Origin: UBA10349 sp003485905
GTDB taxonomy: Bacteria; Pseudomonadota; Gammaproteobacteria; Arenicellales; Arenicellaceae
Direction: 5' to 3'
Length of the DNA stretch: 64,000 nucleotides
NCBI GenBank assembly: GCA_943787185.1
Contig: CALSLL010000001.1
Span: forward strand, 124,001-188,000
Both the position numbers and the translations under genes were made by a program. Of the stretch, positions 18,728 to 27,921 are shown piece after piece. The notes under the pieces are model-generated. The model was not told the DNA's origin. It did not search any database and was given only the letters and a program-made list of their open reading frames with translations. Position 1 is the stretch's first letter; the number at the start of each line of letters is the position of its first letter.

Positions 18728-19240
18728 ATGCACCCGAAAGATACCAATATGATCAGGAATTCGAAAGTAATTGTTGTGGATTACTCAAACCCACAACATG
18801 CGAACGATCTAGTTATGCTGCTGGAACATTATGCTCTTGACCCTATGGGTGGGAATAAGCCGTTAGCAGATTCGGTAAAACAAAACTTAGCTAGTGAATT
18901 AGCAAAAATCCCGAACGCTACTAGCGTGCTATGTTACGTAAATGACATTGCAGCTGGTCTAATAAATTTTTTTCACGGCTTTTCCACTTTTAAGTGTAAG
19001 CCACTTATCAATATTCATGATGTGATTGTACATAGTCAATTTCGGGGGATCGGTTTATCTACTCAGATGCTAAAAGTGGTTGAGCAATTAGCCATAGATC
19101 GCGGCTGCTGCAAGCTAACGCTCGAAGTGTTGAGTGAAAATTCTCTCGCTAAAAATATATATACAAACTTCGGCTTTAACCCCTACCAGATAGGCGTGGA
19201 AAACGGTCACGCAATATTCCTCGAAAAAGCCCTGCAGTGA
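18728..19240 (+). CDS. GNAT-family N-acetyltransferase
   Basis: 170 residues with a single GNAT fold. The acetyl-CoA motif A is HDVIVHSQFRGIGLSTQML, followed by motif B CCKLTLEVLSENSLAKNIYTNFGF. Substrate cannot be read from the sequence. Two starts are possible: the ATG at 18728 or the ATG at 18749, the latter preceded by GAAAG at a reasonable distance, giving 163 residues; I keep the longer one with reserve. Ends about 150 bp before mltF; no operon partner. Confidence 0.75.
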   Translation: MHPKDTNMIRNSKVIVVDYSNPQHANDLVMLLEHYALDPMGGNKPLADSVKQNLASELAKIPNATSVLCYVNDIAAGLINFFHGFSTFKCKPLINIHDVIVHSQFRGIGLSTQMLKVVEQLAIDRGCCKLTLEVLSENSLAKNIYTNFGFNPYQIGVENGHAIFLEKALQ

Positions 19241-19393
19241 ATAGCAGTAGAGAGATACCGTGTGCAGCAACGGCACCAGTATATTAATTTTTCAGCAAAC
19301 AGCTTCCTGAGTCCGCGCTTGATGGTTATATTGACGGCTCGCTGTATACGGAAAATGACGAATGTTCGACAAAATTAAAGCCACGCGGTCAAC

Positions 19394-20737
19394 ATGATAG
19401 AACGCTTTCAGTTTCGTTCAATGCTCTACGTAATTCTAGGTTTGGCATTAATTGGTATATTGCTATCTCAATATCAACCGGCAGCTAGAAGTTTGGCAGA
19501 CATTCAGGAATCGGGCGAGCTACGTGTTCTTGTTACCGAAGCTCCAGACGTCTATACCTATGAAACGGGTGTTTCAATTGGCTTTGACTATGACGTGCTT
19601 AAATTATTCGCCAATGAACTGCAAGTCGAACTCAAACTTATAAGCAAACCTTCATTCCAACTTATTGCGAGTCTCCGTGCTGGATATGGTGACATAATTG
19701 CTGGCTCATATCTTCGATCTGATACCCCTCCTCAAGGCATATCACATAGCCCTACTATTCTAAACGTCCCAACCGTCATAGCCTATCAACGCGGAACAAA
19801 ACGACCTAAACGAAAAGATCAACTGCCCTCCGATTTAATAGCGTACGAGAAACGTATACCTGAGCCATTACGGAGCGGGCTGATTGCTAACGGAATATCC
19901 TACTCAGACGGATACCAAATGCTACAGGATCTAAGCGAGAACAAGATCTCCAGCGCACTGACCACCGAAGACCGATTAAACGTCCTACGCCGTTACATGC
20001 CAAAACTAAGTATCGCGTTTTATCCTGGCAGTACCGTAGAGCGGATATGGCACCTACCCCAACGACCCGCATTTGATTTTTATGCCAAGCTCGAAGATTT
20101 CACTATCGGCATCCGAGAAAATGGCGACCTTAAGCGCATATCAGAGCAGCATTTTGAAACTGTTAAAAGTATGCACTATCTCGACCTCCGGGGCATTGAA
20201 GATGCCGTTAGTAACATACTACCGACGTACCTGGATCAGTTTAAGACTGCGGCCCAACAAAACGGACTAGATTGGGAACTGCTTGCCGCCGTCTCGTATC
20301 AAGAATCACTATGGAACCCGGATGCCGTGTCCCCAACAGGAGTACGCGGCATGATGCAAATAACGGAGGCAACAGCCGACTCACTCAACCTGGATGACCG
20401 CACCGACGTCGAACAAAGCATCAATGGTTCGGCAGAATATTTAGCCAATATTTTGGCTAACATTCCTAATGAAATCACTGGATCTGAGCGAACGAAGTTT
20501 CTATTAGCCGCATACAATTTTGGTCCCGAGGGAATTAAGCAGGCAATATTAAAAGCCCGCGCAGCCGGTAAAAAAGGCATCTATTGGCATGAAGTGGCCA
20601 AAATAGGCGTCCGAGGTTATGCGCTTGATCACCCGTTCCATACCAGCCAAAAAATCCTAAATCGAGGCAAACAAGCCGAAAAGTACGTCAAGCGGGTAAC
20701 AATATTTCGAGACATATTAAGGTACCATAACGTTTAA
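19394..20737 (+). CDS. mltF: MltF, membrane-bound lytic murein transglycosylase F
   Basis: 447 residues. An N-terminal hydrophobic segment at about 9-25 (LYVILGLALIGILLSQY) targets it to the envelope. Residues about 45-265 form a substrate-binding-protein family 3 domain (GELRVLVTEAPDVYTYETG, GFDYDVLKLFANEL), the regulatory domain of MltF. Residues about 285-415 are the lytic transglycosylase domain with catalytic Glu in AAVSYQESLWNPDAVSPTG and the family blocks GVRGMMQIT and LLAAYNFG. It cleaves the glycan strand with formation of 1,6-anhydro-muramic acid during wall turnover. No lipobox is obvious. Confidence 0.92.
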   Translation: MIERFQFRSMLYVILGLALIGILLSQYQPAARSLADIQESGELRVLVTEAPDVYTYETGVSIGFDYDVLKLFANELQVELKLISKPSFQLIASLRAGYGDIIAGSYLRSDTPPQGISHSPTILNVPTVIAYQRGTKRPKRKDQLPSDLIAYEKRIPEPLRSGLIANGISYSDGYQMLQDLSENKISSALTTEDRLNVLRRYMPKLSIAFYPGSTVERIWHLPQRPAFDFYAKLEDFTIGIRENGDLKRISEQHFETVKSMHYLDLRGIEDAVSNILPTYLDQFKTAAQQNGLDWELLAAVSYQESLWNPDAVSPTGVRGMMQITEATADSLNLDDRTDVEQSINGSAEYLANILANIPNEITGSERTKFLLAAYNFGPEGIKQAILKARAAGKKGIYWHEVAKIGVRGYALDHPFHTSQKILNRGKQAEKYVKRVTIFRDILRYHNV

Positions 20738-20856
20738 TCACCAGGCACAATCGATTGCTGAAATTACGGTCAGTTCAAGATTCGTTAACGCTAATCAATA
20801 GATCTTGACCACAGCCTTAGAATTCACTATCAACCCCACCGCAACTTTTAAGTCCC

Positions 20857-21525
20857 ATGAAAGACTCCATTATTCTGGACGTTGGAAATAATCCAACTCA
20901 TGCCATTATTTGGCTTCACGGCCTGGGTGCTAACGGGCATGATTTCGAAGCTATCGTCCCTCAACTACATTTACCTGAGGGTGTATCCATTCGTTTTGTT
21001 TTCCCAAATGCGCCAGATCGCCCAGTTACTGTAAATGGTGGAATGCTTATGCCGGCTTGGTACGACATCAAAGGGATAGATATAGCGAGCAAACAAGATC
21101 TTGATGGAATGAGTGAATCATTTGGTTTCGTTGAACAGCTAATTAGCGAACAAGTTTCTGCTGGCATAGGAGCTGACAAAATTATTCTTGCTGGATTTTC
21201 TCAAGGCGGTGCTGTTGTTCTATACACCATGCTGAGAAGCAAGTTTTCGGTATTGGGTGTGATGGCACTTTCGTGCTATTTACCATTTGCAGATGTCAGC
21301 GCAACCGAACAAACCGGCAACAACCTGAAGACTTCCGTATTTATGGGCCATGGCACAATGGATCCAGTCGTTCCCCACGAACTGGGACTCAAGAGCAGAG
21401 ATACCCTGAATCAACTGGGTTATCAAACCAGTTGGCGAGAATATCCGATGCAGCATAGCGTCTCTCTTGAAGAGATTATGGATATTTCGTCCTGGTTAAG
21501 CGCGCTAATAGAAAAGACGGAGTAG
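20857..21525 (+). CDS. Carboxylesterase / acyl-protein-thioesterase-like alpha/beta hydrolase
   Basis: 222 residues, cytoplasmic, no signal peptide. Family: phospholipase/carboxylesterase (Abhydrolase_2), like Pseudomonas EstB. Motifs in order: IIWLHGLGANGHDFEAIVP near the N terminus (oxyanion region), nucleophile serine in LAGFSQGGAVVLYT, aspartate in GHGTMDPVVPHE and histidine in YPMQHSVSLEE. It likely hydrolyses short acyl esters or thioesters; the natural substrate is unknown. Confidence 0.87.
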   Translation: MKDSIILDVGNNPTHAIIWLHGLGANGHDFEAIVPQLHLPEGVSIRFVFPNAPDRPVTVNGGMLMPAWYDIKGIDIASKQDLDGMSESFGFVEQLISEQVSAGIGADKIILAGFSQGGAVVLYTMLRSKFSVLGVMALSCYLPFADVSATEQTGNNLKTSVFMGHGTMDPVVPHELGLKSRDTLNQLGYQTSWREYPMQHSVSLEEIMDISSWLSALIEKTE

Positions 21526-21935
21526 ATTTATATTAATCGCTAGAATTCACTATGTGACTATCCCCAGGAGATAAAAAATGCAAACAACGCCAAGGTTGCG
21601 CCATTTGCCAACTCGCCGGCCCCGTATGTGACGGGGGAACAGAGCCCTCGAGTTTTCGTCGACCATACTACTTTCCTTGAGCCGACTGGGGGACAGTTCA
21701 AATAATCTCTAAAACCTTTCCATCACCCTTAAAAACTATAGTCGTAGTCTAGGTTGTTTAGCCTTAACCTTTCCTGAACGCGTATTACCGAAACATGAAC
21801 TAATGGTGGGCTCCTTATCTAGCCATTCAATCAAGTGAAAGAAACAAGAATCACAACTATTTAATTAAATTTTCAATTTATAGTTTCGATCACTAGTGCA
21901 TAATCCATACCCTAATCAACAAACGAGTATATTTT
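21526..21935 (+). other. Intergenic region with a possible 17-codon ORF
   Basis: 410 bp without a recognisable gene. A 17-codon frame starts at 21578 after CCAGGAG at good spacing and ends at 21631 (MQTTPRLRHLPTRRPRM). Two other frames across 21550-21710 are open for about 30-50 codons but lack a start codon, and none resembles a known protein. It might be a small leader ORF or a decayed remnant; I see no repeat or hairpin that decides it. Confidence 0.3.
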
Positions 21936-22349
21936 ATGGATATTATGGATCTCGAAGTGAAACTCCTTGCACAAAAACTTGGCGGCTCCGCCAACAACGA
22001 TATGGTAGGCCAAGTACTAGGAAGCTTACTAAGTAATTCAAAAGGCGATTTAGATTTAGGCTCTCTATTAAACGGGATGAATGGCGGTGGTCTTTCCGAT
22101 TTAGCCGAGAGCTGGTTAGGTGATGGCGACAATAAGCCAGTATCAACAAATCAGCTGGAAAGTATATTTGGTTCCGACAAGATCAAAGAAATGGCTGGCC
22201 AGCTAGGGGCAGATAAAGGTTCATTATTAGAAGGCTTGAGGGATGCACCCCCACAAATGGTAGACAAGTCTAGTCAGGGTGGTGAATTGCTTGACCAACT
22301 TGGCGGGATTGGCGGCATTTTAGGAATAACGAATAAGCTACTTAAATAG
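21936..22349 (+). CDS. YidB-like (DUF937) protein
   Basis: 137 residues, Gly/Leu/Asp-rich. The pattern DMVGQVLGSLLSN, GLSDLAESWLGDGDNKPVS, LESIFGSDKIKEMAGQLG and LLEGLRDAPPQMVD matches the DUF937/YidB family, whose members have this GL-rich N-terminal half and a conserved core ending GxxxxxLxxLPxxVDxxTPxGxLP-like; here the equivalent is APPQMVDKSSQGGEL. Function of the family is not established. Its promoter lies in the AT-rich sequence before 21936 and a hairpin follows at 22371. Confidence 0.8.
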   Translation: MDIMDLEVKLLAQKLGGSANNDMVGQVLGSLLSNSKGDLDLGSLLNGMNGGGLSDLAESWLGDGDNKPVSTNQLESIFGSDKIKEMAGQLGADKGSLLEGLRDAPPQMVDKSSQGGELLDQLGGIGGILGITNKLLK

Positions 22350-22370
22350 CGTCAATACCATACCAATACA

Positions 22371-22395
22371 AAAGGGCGGCGGTTCGCTGCCCTTT
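22371..22395 (+). terminator. Terminator-like hairpin after the YidB-like gene
   Basis: AAAGGGC at 22371-22377 pairs with GCCCTTT at 22389-22395, extended inward by a G-T pair and GCG/CGC to a GTT loop, 11 pairs in all. The following sequence is CCTAACC rather than a T run, so termination efficiency is uncertain. Confidence 0.5.
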
Positions 22396-22530
22396 CCTAA
22401 CCTTTAGACAAAAGTTAGGTAGGTTGAAACCTAAGCAGTAGGACTAGCACCACACCTTTGCAAGCAGACATCATTTCCGTCTCCCTACAAAAGTATCCGC
22501 GGTAGCAGTGCCCAATTAATGAGCAAATAC

Positions 22531-22741
22531 TTTTCCACACAAGCTGTGGATAAGTCTGTGCAAAACTTTGCTATTGCCCCACGTAAACTAGTTATTTACT
22601 TAACCAACCCACTCTGCCTATTTTTTAATCAATTAATTTTATTGTTATATTTCAACATTTTACATATGTTATCTAGGGCTTTAATTTAACAACCTTTGCT
22701 TGAGTCATGATTTATTACAAGGCTGTCACACCTGTGCACAA
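22531..22741. promoter_or_regulatory. Cluster of DnaA-box matches beside an AT-rich stretch
   Basis: Three 9-mers fit the TTWTNCACA consensus within 35 bp: TTTTCCACA at 22531-22539 (plus), TTATCCACA at 22545-22553 (minus strand) and TTTTGCACA at 22557-22565 (minus strand). A fourth near-match, TTGTGCACA, lies at 22733-22741 (minus strand). Between them is about 165 bp of very AT-rich DNA. This is the pattern of a DnaA-binding or unwinding region, but no dnaA, mnmG, parAB or rpmH is near, so a chromosomal origin is not supported; a DnaA-titration or DnaA-controlled promoter is the milder reading. The rest of the 500-bp gap up to the RDD gene shows no gene. Confidence 0.45.
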
Positions 22742-22850
22742 CTTAAATTTACGGTCAATGTTTTTATACAATATTTTATAAATTCAACTCGCGATTTTGC
22801 TAACATCACGCACCAATTGCGTGAAAGCCACCGCCCTATTGACATTAGCA

Positions 22851-23279
22851 ATGCTTAGCCCAGGATTGATAAAAAGAATTATTATCATGGTTTACGATGG
22901 ACTGCTTTTAACAGCCCTAGTTATACTGTTTTTTGTACCGTTTTTACTTATCCCTGACGCTTGGGAACACACGCTTTCAGGGAAGCTATTTAAGCAGCTG
23001 TATTTGGTTTCAATTAGTTACGCGTTTTTCGTCAGCTTTTGGTACAAAGGAGGCCAAACACTTGGCATGAAATCCTGGCATTTAAGACTAGTAGATACTG
23101 ATGGAAACGCGGTAACTCTTCGGGCTGCCAATATTAGATACATTTCAGCGATACTGTCTTGGTTACTACTCGGGTTTGGTTATCTTTGGATACTAGTCGA
23201 TAAAAACAATCTCGCTCTACACGACAAATTGTCCGGGACTCGAATCGTAGCTTTAAAAAAGAAATCTAAACTAGGGTAA
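22851..23279 (+). CDS. RDD-family membrane protein
   Basis: 142 residues from the ATG at 22851; the frame is open further upstream (TTG at 22797, GTG at 22821). The start at 22851 gives the usual beginning of the family, SPGLIKRIIIMVYDGLLL, with the R and D of the RDD name in the first helix. Three membrane segments follow: about 10-33, 45-60 and 98-118. The blocks GGQTLGMKSWHLRLVDTDG and LALHDKLSGTRIV are typical. Function of these small RDD proteins is poorly defined; some are linked to ion exchange. It is convergent with lptG. Confidence 0.8.
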   Translation: MLSPGLIKRIIIMVYDGLLLTALVILFFVPFLLIPDAWEHTLSGKLFKQLYLVSISYAFFVSFWYKGGQTLGMKSWHLRLVDTDGNAVTLRAANIRYISAILSWLLLGFGYLWILVDKNNLALHDKLSGTRIVALKKKSKLG

Positions 23280-23331
23280 AAGACAAACCTCGTTCCTATC
23301 TTGGTAGTACCCTAGAATCATATAGGCTTAG

Positions 23332-24396
23332 CTAATTTATTCTCCGAAGCAATAAAATGCTGATTCCCAGCACCAGTAGCGTCGGAAAAATTGCACCAAA
23401 CAATGGAGGTATATCGTATAGCAACACGAAATAGGTAAAGCTTTTATTCACCACGAAAAACGCAAGGCCAATCATAATTCCAAAAAATAGACTGCGACCT
23501 AACCCCCCTCCTCTGGCTTGCACAAACACAAAGGGTATTGCCAACATTAGCATTACCGCAGTGGTAAACGGAACAATGATTTTTTGCCAAAATACTAGCT
23601 CATAATTCGATGTATCTTGCTTATTGGCATCTAGGTGATCGATGTATTGATATAACTGCCAGGCAGACAATTGCTCTGGTTGAATCAAAAAGACTTGTAA
23701 TATTGCCGGATCAACTTCCGTATTCCAATAAGCCGCATCGATCACGGATGTATCAGAAGACTCCGCAAAAATCTGTGTCCGATTTAGACCTCGAAGTGTC
23801 CATCGATCACTTACAAACTGTCCTTGCTCAGCACTTGATAATGCCCGAAGACGACCGTCCTCATCAAACTCAAATATCTTAATATCCAACAAAGACAAGT
23901 CCGGAAGGATTTCGGCAATCTTTACATAAGTATCCTCGTCACGCATCCACACCCCGAAATCAGCTTGTTGACGAAGGTTGCCTTGAATGGATTCGTTTTT
24001 GACATTTAGCGCCTTATCTTCAGTAAAGGGCGTCACGAGCTCACCTATCGCTAAAGCACCAACAGCTAATACTGCACCTACCTTTAGAACAGATATCACT
24101 AATCGGTTTATCGAAATCCCGGCTGCCCGCATAACCACTAGTTCAGAATCTCTCGCCATTGCTGACAACGCCAAAATACAACCTAGTAGCGCTGCCATAG
24201 GAAATACTTCGTAAACTAATTTCGGGATCGACAAGATCACAAACTGAATTACTTGGACTATTCCATAGTCACCCGTCCCCATTACACTCAGCTCATCTAT
24301 AAAGCTAATGAAAGTAAATAAACCAAGTAACACGGCAAACACAATCATAGTTTGCTGCATTACGTTACGCCCAATATAGATATCCAATATCCTCAT
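23332..24396 (-). CDS. lptG: LptG, LPS export permease
   Basis: 354 residues. Six membrane segments in the YjgP/YjgQ arrangement: three at the N terminus (start IYIGRNVMQQTMIVFAVLLGLFTF), a periplasmic beta-jellyroll domain at about 130-260, and three at the C terminus (end TLLVLGISILLLRRIN). With LptF and the LptB ATPase it extracts lipopolysaccharide from the inner membrane. It follows lptF after 103 bp on the same strand, as in most gammaproteobacteria. Confidence 0.94.
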   Translation of the reverse strand: MRILDIYIGRNVMQQTMIVFAVLLGLFTFISFIDELSVMGTGDYGIVQVIQFVILSIPKLVYEVFPMAALLGCILALSAMARDSELVVMRAAGISINRLVISVLKVGAVLAVGALAIGELVTPFTEDKALNVKNESIQGNLRQQADFGVWMRDEDTYVKIAEILPDLSLLDIKIFEFDEDGRLRALSSAEQGQFVSDRWTLRGLNRTQIFAESSDTSVIDAAYWNTEVDPAILQVFLIQPEQLSAWQLYQYIDHLDANKQDTSNYELVFWQKIIVPFTTAVMLMLAIPFVFVQARGGGLGRSLFFGIMIGLAFFVVNKSFTYFVLLYDIPPLFGAIFPTLLVLGISILLLRRIN

Positions 24397-24499
24397 TCGA
24401 CACCCATCGACTTATTAAAATTAACAGATGCCGCACTTCTTTCAAGATGAAAGCTTCCACGCACCCGATGAGCTTGTTCGAACCTGTTTGTAAAATTGT

Positions 24500-25615
24500 T
24501 CATCCGTTTTTAAGCTGTCTAAGCCTATACGCGATTTGGAACCTGGGCCACAAAGGCAAATTAAAATTCCTCCGATAAAGAATTACCAACCCTATCAATA
24601 AAAAAGTTAAGTGCACTAACCAAATCGGGGCACTACTACTAAAGTTCTCCTTTTTTACGGCAGCGATCATGTATCCCAAAATATTGGTGTAAAACAAATA
24701 AACCATAAACGCTGCCACCATCCCGCTTGCACGCCCGCCCCGACCATCTACAAAGCTCAAACCCAAGGCAAATAACGTTAATACCGGAAACACCATCACT
24801 TTGGCAATTCGCCAATACCACTCCCCCCTCAAAATAGGGTGTTCTGCATAGGCAATTTCAGCATTCGGTAAGGCCTTTACCGGCAAATGAATTTCGGCTC
24901 GATCTAGCGGTTCCATGCGTAGAGCGTAAGTTTCAAAATCGATGACCCTGTACGATGGAGTTCCTGGCGTACCTTCGTAGCGCGTTCCATCCTTTAGAAC
25001 TAAAAACTGATGCCCCGAATCTGCGTCGAATGTACGGTAAGCGATGGCAGAAACCACCACACCTTCGCGGTTAAACGAACTTTTATAAACAAAAACGTTC
25101 TCGTAATAATTTTCATCCCTGTTAAAGCTTTCAACGTAATACACGCCTCCACCTTCGCGAGTCTCAATGAATTGGCCAGGGACAACCCCAGAAACTTCAC
25201 TGCTGTTTCTATACTCAGCTTCTATCGTATAACCTTTTGCTAACGCTTGCGGGGTCAAATAGAACGCGAACAACGCCACCACAGCGGTAACTCCTGCTGC
25301 TATCATTCCAGCAGGTTTTAGAAACGACGTAATACCCATGCCAGCACTAGCTAACACCGCCATTTCATTATCTCGATACCATCTAGCGAGCACCATCAAT
25401 AGCGCGATATAGAACATCAATGGGATCATCACATCCAGATAAGCCGTCATTTTTAACGCCACCAGAGTTAGCACTGCATCTACTGGAATCAACCCTTCAG
25501 CCGCCTGGCTAAGAAACCCCATCATCCTTACAACCAAAAATATGGTAATGATGACGATGGTTACTGCGATGGCAGTAGTCACCACCTCACGAATAAATGC
25601 GCGATTTATAATCAT
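24500..25615 (-). CDS. lptF: LptF, LPS export permease
   Basis: 371 residues, same fold as LptG: N-terminal membrane helices (IINRAFIREVVTTAIAVTIV), a periplasmic jellyroll with VVPGQFIETREGGGVYYVES, and C-terminal helices (FPVLTLFALGLSFVDGRGGR, HLTFLLIGLVILYRRN). Partner of LptG in the LptB2FG extractor. Its start faces pepA across a 282-bp divergent promoter region, the same divergent arrangement as in E. coli. Confidence 0.94.
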   Translation of the reverse strand: MIINRAFIREVVTTAIAVTIVIITIFLVVRMMGFLSQAAEGLIPVDAVLTLVALKMTAYLDVMIPLMFYIALLMVLARWYRDNEMAVLASAGMGITSFLKPAGMIAAGVTAVVALFAFYLTPQALAKGYTIEAEYRNSSEVSGVVPGQFIETREGGGVYYVESFNRDENYYENVFVYKSSFNREGVVVSAIAYRTFDADSGHQFLVLKDGTRYEGTPGTPSYRVIDFETYALRMEPLDRAEIHLPVKALPNAEIAYAEHPILRGEWYWRIAKVMVFPVLTLFALGLSFVDGRGGRASGMVAAFMVYLFYTNILGYMIAAVKKENFSSSAPIWLVHLTFLLIGLVILYRRNFNLPLWPRFQIAYRLRQLKNG

Positions 25616-25897
25616 TTAAAGAAGCGGTACGGTGGCCTAGCTCGATCAGGGGTTAACGGAAACAATTTGGCCGCGCAGTGTATAAATATTATTTCCATTT
25701 AACTAATAGGTCACTCTCAGAACGCGCTAGTTTAGGTATACTTCGGATCAATATAGCGTGGGTTATAACCCGGTCTAAGTCCAAATAAACTATAAACCTG
25801 ATTGTAGAAAGTTAGCATAGGGTCATAGCCAAGTCATTACTCTAAAAAGCACTCACCACTTGCGAATCAATACACAGCATAAATCTGTCGGAGCCTC

Positions 25898-27391
25898 ATG
25901 AAAACCACTGTTAGCCTAATCGAAAAAACCCCAACTCCAGCAGCATGCCATATTATCTTCTTGAATTCTGACAAAACACTCAGCGCGGAAGCTAAAGATT
26001 TTGACAAAAAGCTTAATGGCACTCTCTCGACATTACACAAAAATGGTAGCTTGACCAATAAAATCGGGCGTTCAACTGTTATTCCCGCAATAGGCAGTCA
26101 AAATACTCGACTGGTAGTGGTCTACGCAGGAAAAAATTCAAATACCAGCATTGCCGAATTTCGTAAACTAGCAACATCTATTGCTAGCAAACTATCAAGC
26201 TCATCGATCGACTCAGCAAATATTTCCCTCGCGGGTGTCTCTAGTTGCGGATTAGACTTCGAAACTCTCAGTCGACATATGATTGAAGCGATTGGTGATG
26301 CTCGTTACCGTGTTATTCAACAGCCGAGCCCGGTAGACAAGCAAGCCAAAGGAAAAGCTCTCAACGTTCGATTTCTTGTCAACACTAAAGAACAAGCAAA
26401 ACAAACCAAATTAGGATGCAAAAGCGGGCTAGCTATTAGTAACGGTAAGGATCTGGCAAGAAACTTGGGCGATCTTCCTGGCAACATCTGCACCCCAAGC
26501 TACCTTGCCAAACAAGCACGCGCGCTAGGTCGTGATAACGACCTGAAGGTTGACGTACTTTCAGAAGCGGAGATGAAAAAGCTAGGAATGGACTCATTGC
26601 TGTCGGTCAGTCGAGGGAGTAGACAACCAGCTAAGCTGATAGTAATGCATTACAGGGGGGCTAAATCAAAGACGGAGCAGCCGCATATTCTAGTTGGCAA
26701 GGGCCTAACATTTGACGCTGGGGGCATTTCTATAAAACCTTCTGCAGGTATGGATGAAATGAAATATGACATGTGCGGTGCTGCTAGCGTATTTGGCGCA
26801 ATGCAGGCTGTCGCTGAGATGAAACTAGGCATAAACTTAATCGGCATAGTACCAAGTTCAGAAAATCTTCCAGACGGGGATGCAAATAAACCCGGAGATA
26901 TTGTAAAGAGCATGTCAGGTCAGACCATCGAGATATTAAATACCGATGCCGAGGGTCGTCTTATCTTGTGTGACGCGTTAACGTACAGCAAGCGTTTCAA
27001 ACCCAAAACAGTAATTGATATTGCCACCCTGACTGGCGCTGTTATTGTCGCGCTAGGCTCCCATGCAAGTGGCGTGATGGGTAATGATCAAGATTTGATA
27101 AACAACATTATTTCAGCGGGCGAAACAAGTCAGGATCGAGCGTGGCAGCTGCCTTTATGGGATGACTACCAAAAGCAATTGGACAGCAATTTTGCCGATA
27201 TCGCTAACGTAGGCGGACGTGCGGCGGGTACTATAACCGCAGGCTGTTTTTTATCACGCTTTACTGAAGATCTAACCTGGGCCCACCTAGATATAGCGGG
27301 GACCGCATGGCGGAGCGGAGGTAAACAGAAAGGAGCAACGGGCCGGGCTGTGCCAATACTGACCCAATATTTGATCGACCGAGCTAACTAG
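25898..27391 (+). CDS. pepA: PepA, leucyl aminopeptidase (M17)
   Basis: 497 residues, standard for the family. The N-terminal domain is variable; the C-terminal metallopeptidase domain holds the two-metal site: VGKGLTFDAGGISIKP, then MKYDMCGAASVFG, and the signature NTDAEGRLILCDALTYS. In enterobacteria PepA also binds DNA in Xer recombination and pyrimidine regulation; the sequence alone does not show whether it does here. holC begins six bases after its stop, so they are cotranscribed. Confidence 0.96.
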   Translation: MKTTVSLIEKTPTPAACHIIFLNSDKTLSAEAKDFDKKLNGTLSTLHKNGSLTNKIGRSTVIPAIGSQNTRLVVVYAGKNSNTSIAEFRKLATSIASKLSSSSIDSANISLAGVSSCGLDFETLSRHMIEAIGDARYRVIQQPSPVDKQAKGKALNVRFLVNTKEQAKQTKLGCKSGLAISNGKDLARNLGDLPGNICTPSYLAKQARALGRDNDLKVDVLSEAEMKKLGMDSLLSVSRGSRQPAKLIVMHYRGAKSKTEQPHILVGKGLTFDAGGISIKPSAGMDEMKYDMCGAASVFGAMQAVAEMKLGINLIGIVPSSENLPDGDANKPGDIVKSMSGQTIEILNTDAEGRLILCDALTYSKRFKPKTVIDIATLTGAVIVALGSHASGVMGNDQDLINNIISAGETSQDRAWQLPLWDDYQKQLDSNFADIANVGGRAAGTITAGCFLSRFTEDLTWAHLDIAGTAWRSGGKQKGATGRAVPILTQYLIDRAN

Positions 27392-27397
27392 GTCACG

Positions 27398-27853
27398 ATG
27401 ACCGAGCAAGTCGATTTTTATTTGCTGGAAGCGCCGGTATCAAATGGGAAGCTCAAGCTAGCTTGCCGATTGACCAATAAACTCGCAAATTTGAAAAAAC
27501 GAATCGCACTGGTTTGCGAGAGTGCCCAACAAATTGAAAAACTCGATTCCTTACTTTGGCAGTTTAGCGATACCTCCTTTATTCCTCACCAGATCGTTGA
27601 CAAGGACAATAATATCGATCAACAACGGTATAGGGTCTATCTATTTAAAACTGAACATTTGATGCAAGCAGAAAATGAAGGACTTGATGTCATTATAAAT
27701 ATCAGCAGTGACATACTGCCAGATACTCCGCAAATATCACGAAGGGCAGAACTGGTTGAATGTGATGAGGTAGATAAACAAGCCGCCAGAATTCGATACA
27801 AACATTATCGTGACAATGGCATCAACACAAATATGCACTCAATAACTCTATAA
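27398..27853 (+). CDS. holC: HolC, DNA polymerase III chi subunit
   Basis: 151 residues. Chi links the clamp loader to single-strand-binding protein at the replication fork. The N terminus TEQVDFYLLEAP and the C-terminal half (LVECDEVDKQAARIRYKHYRDNGI) match the family. The position directly after pepA and before valS (though interrupted downstream) supports the call. Confidence 0.9.
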   Translation: MTEQVDFYLLEAPVSNGKLKLACRLTNKLANLKKRIALVCESAQQIEKLDSLLWQFSDTSFIPHQIVDKDNNIDQQRYRVYLFKTEHLMQAENEGLDVIINISSDILPDTPQISRRAELVECDEVDKQAARIRYKHYRDNGINTNMHSITL

Positions 27854-27921
27854 ACTATACTCCTACAGCAACGGGTAGTCTTAAAACACCATCAAGAAGC
27901 TTCAATCAGAAGTATGTAAAT

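Noticed and set aside
22531..22796. Chromosomal replication origin
   Set aside because: The DnaA-box matches are real, but no origin-linked genes are present and no change of gene-strand preference is evident around this point; kept only as a regulatory or DnaA-binding candidate.
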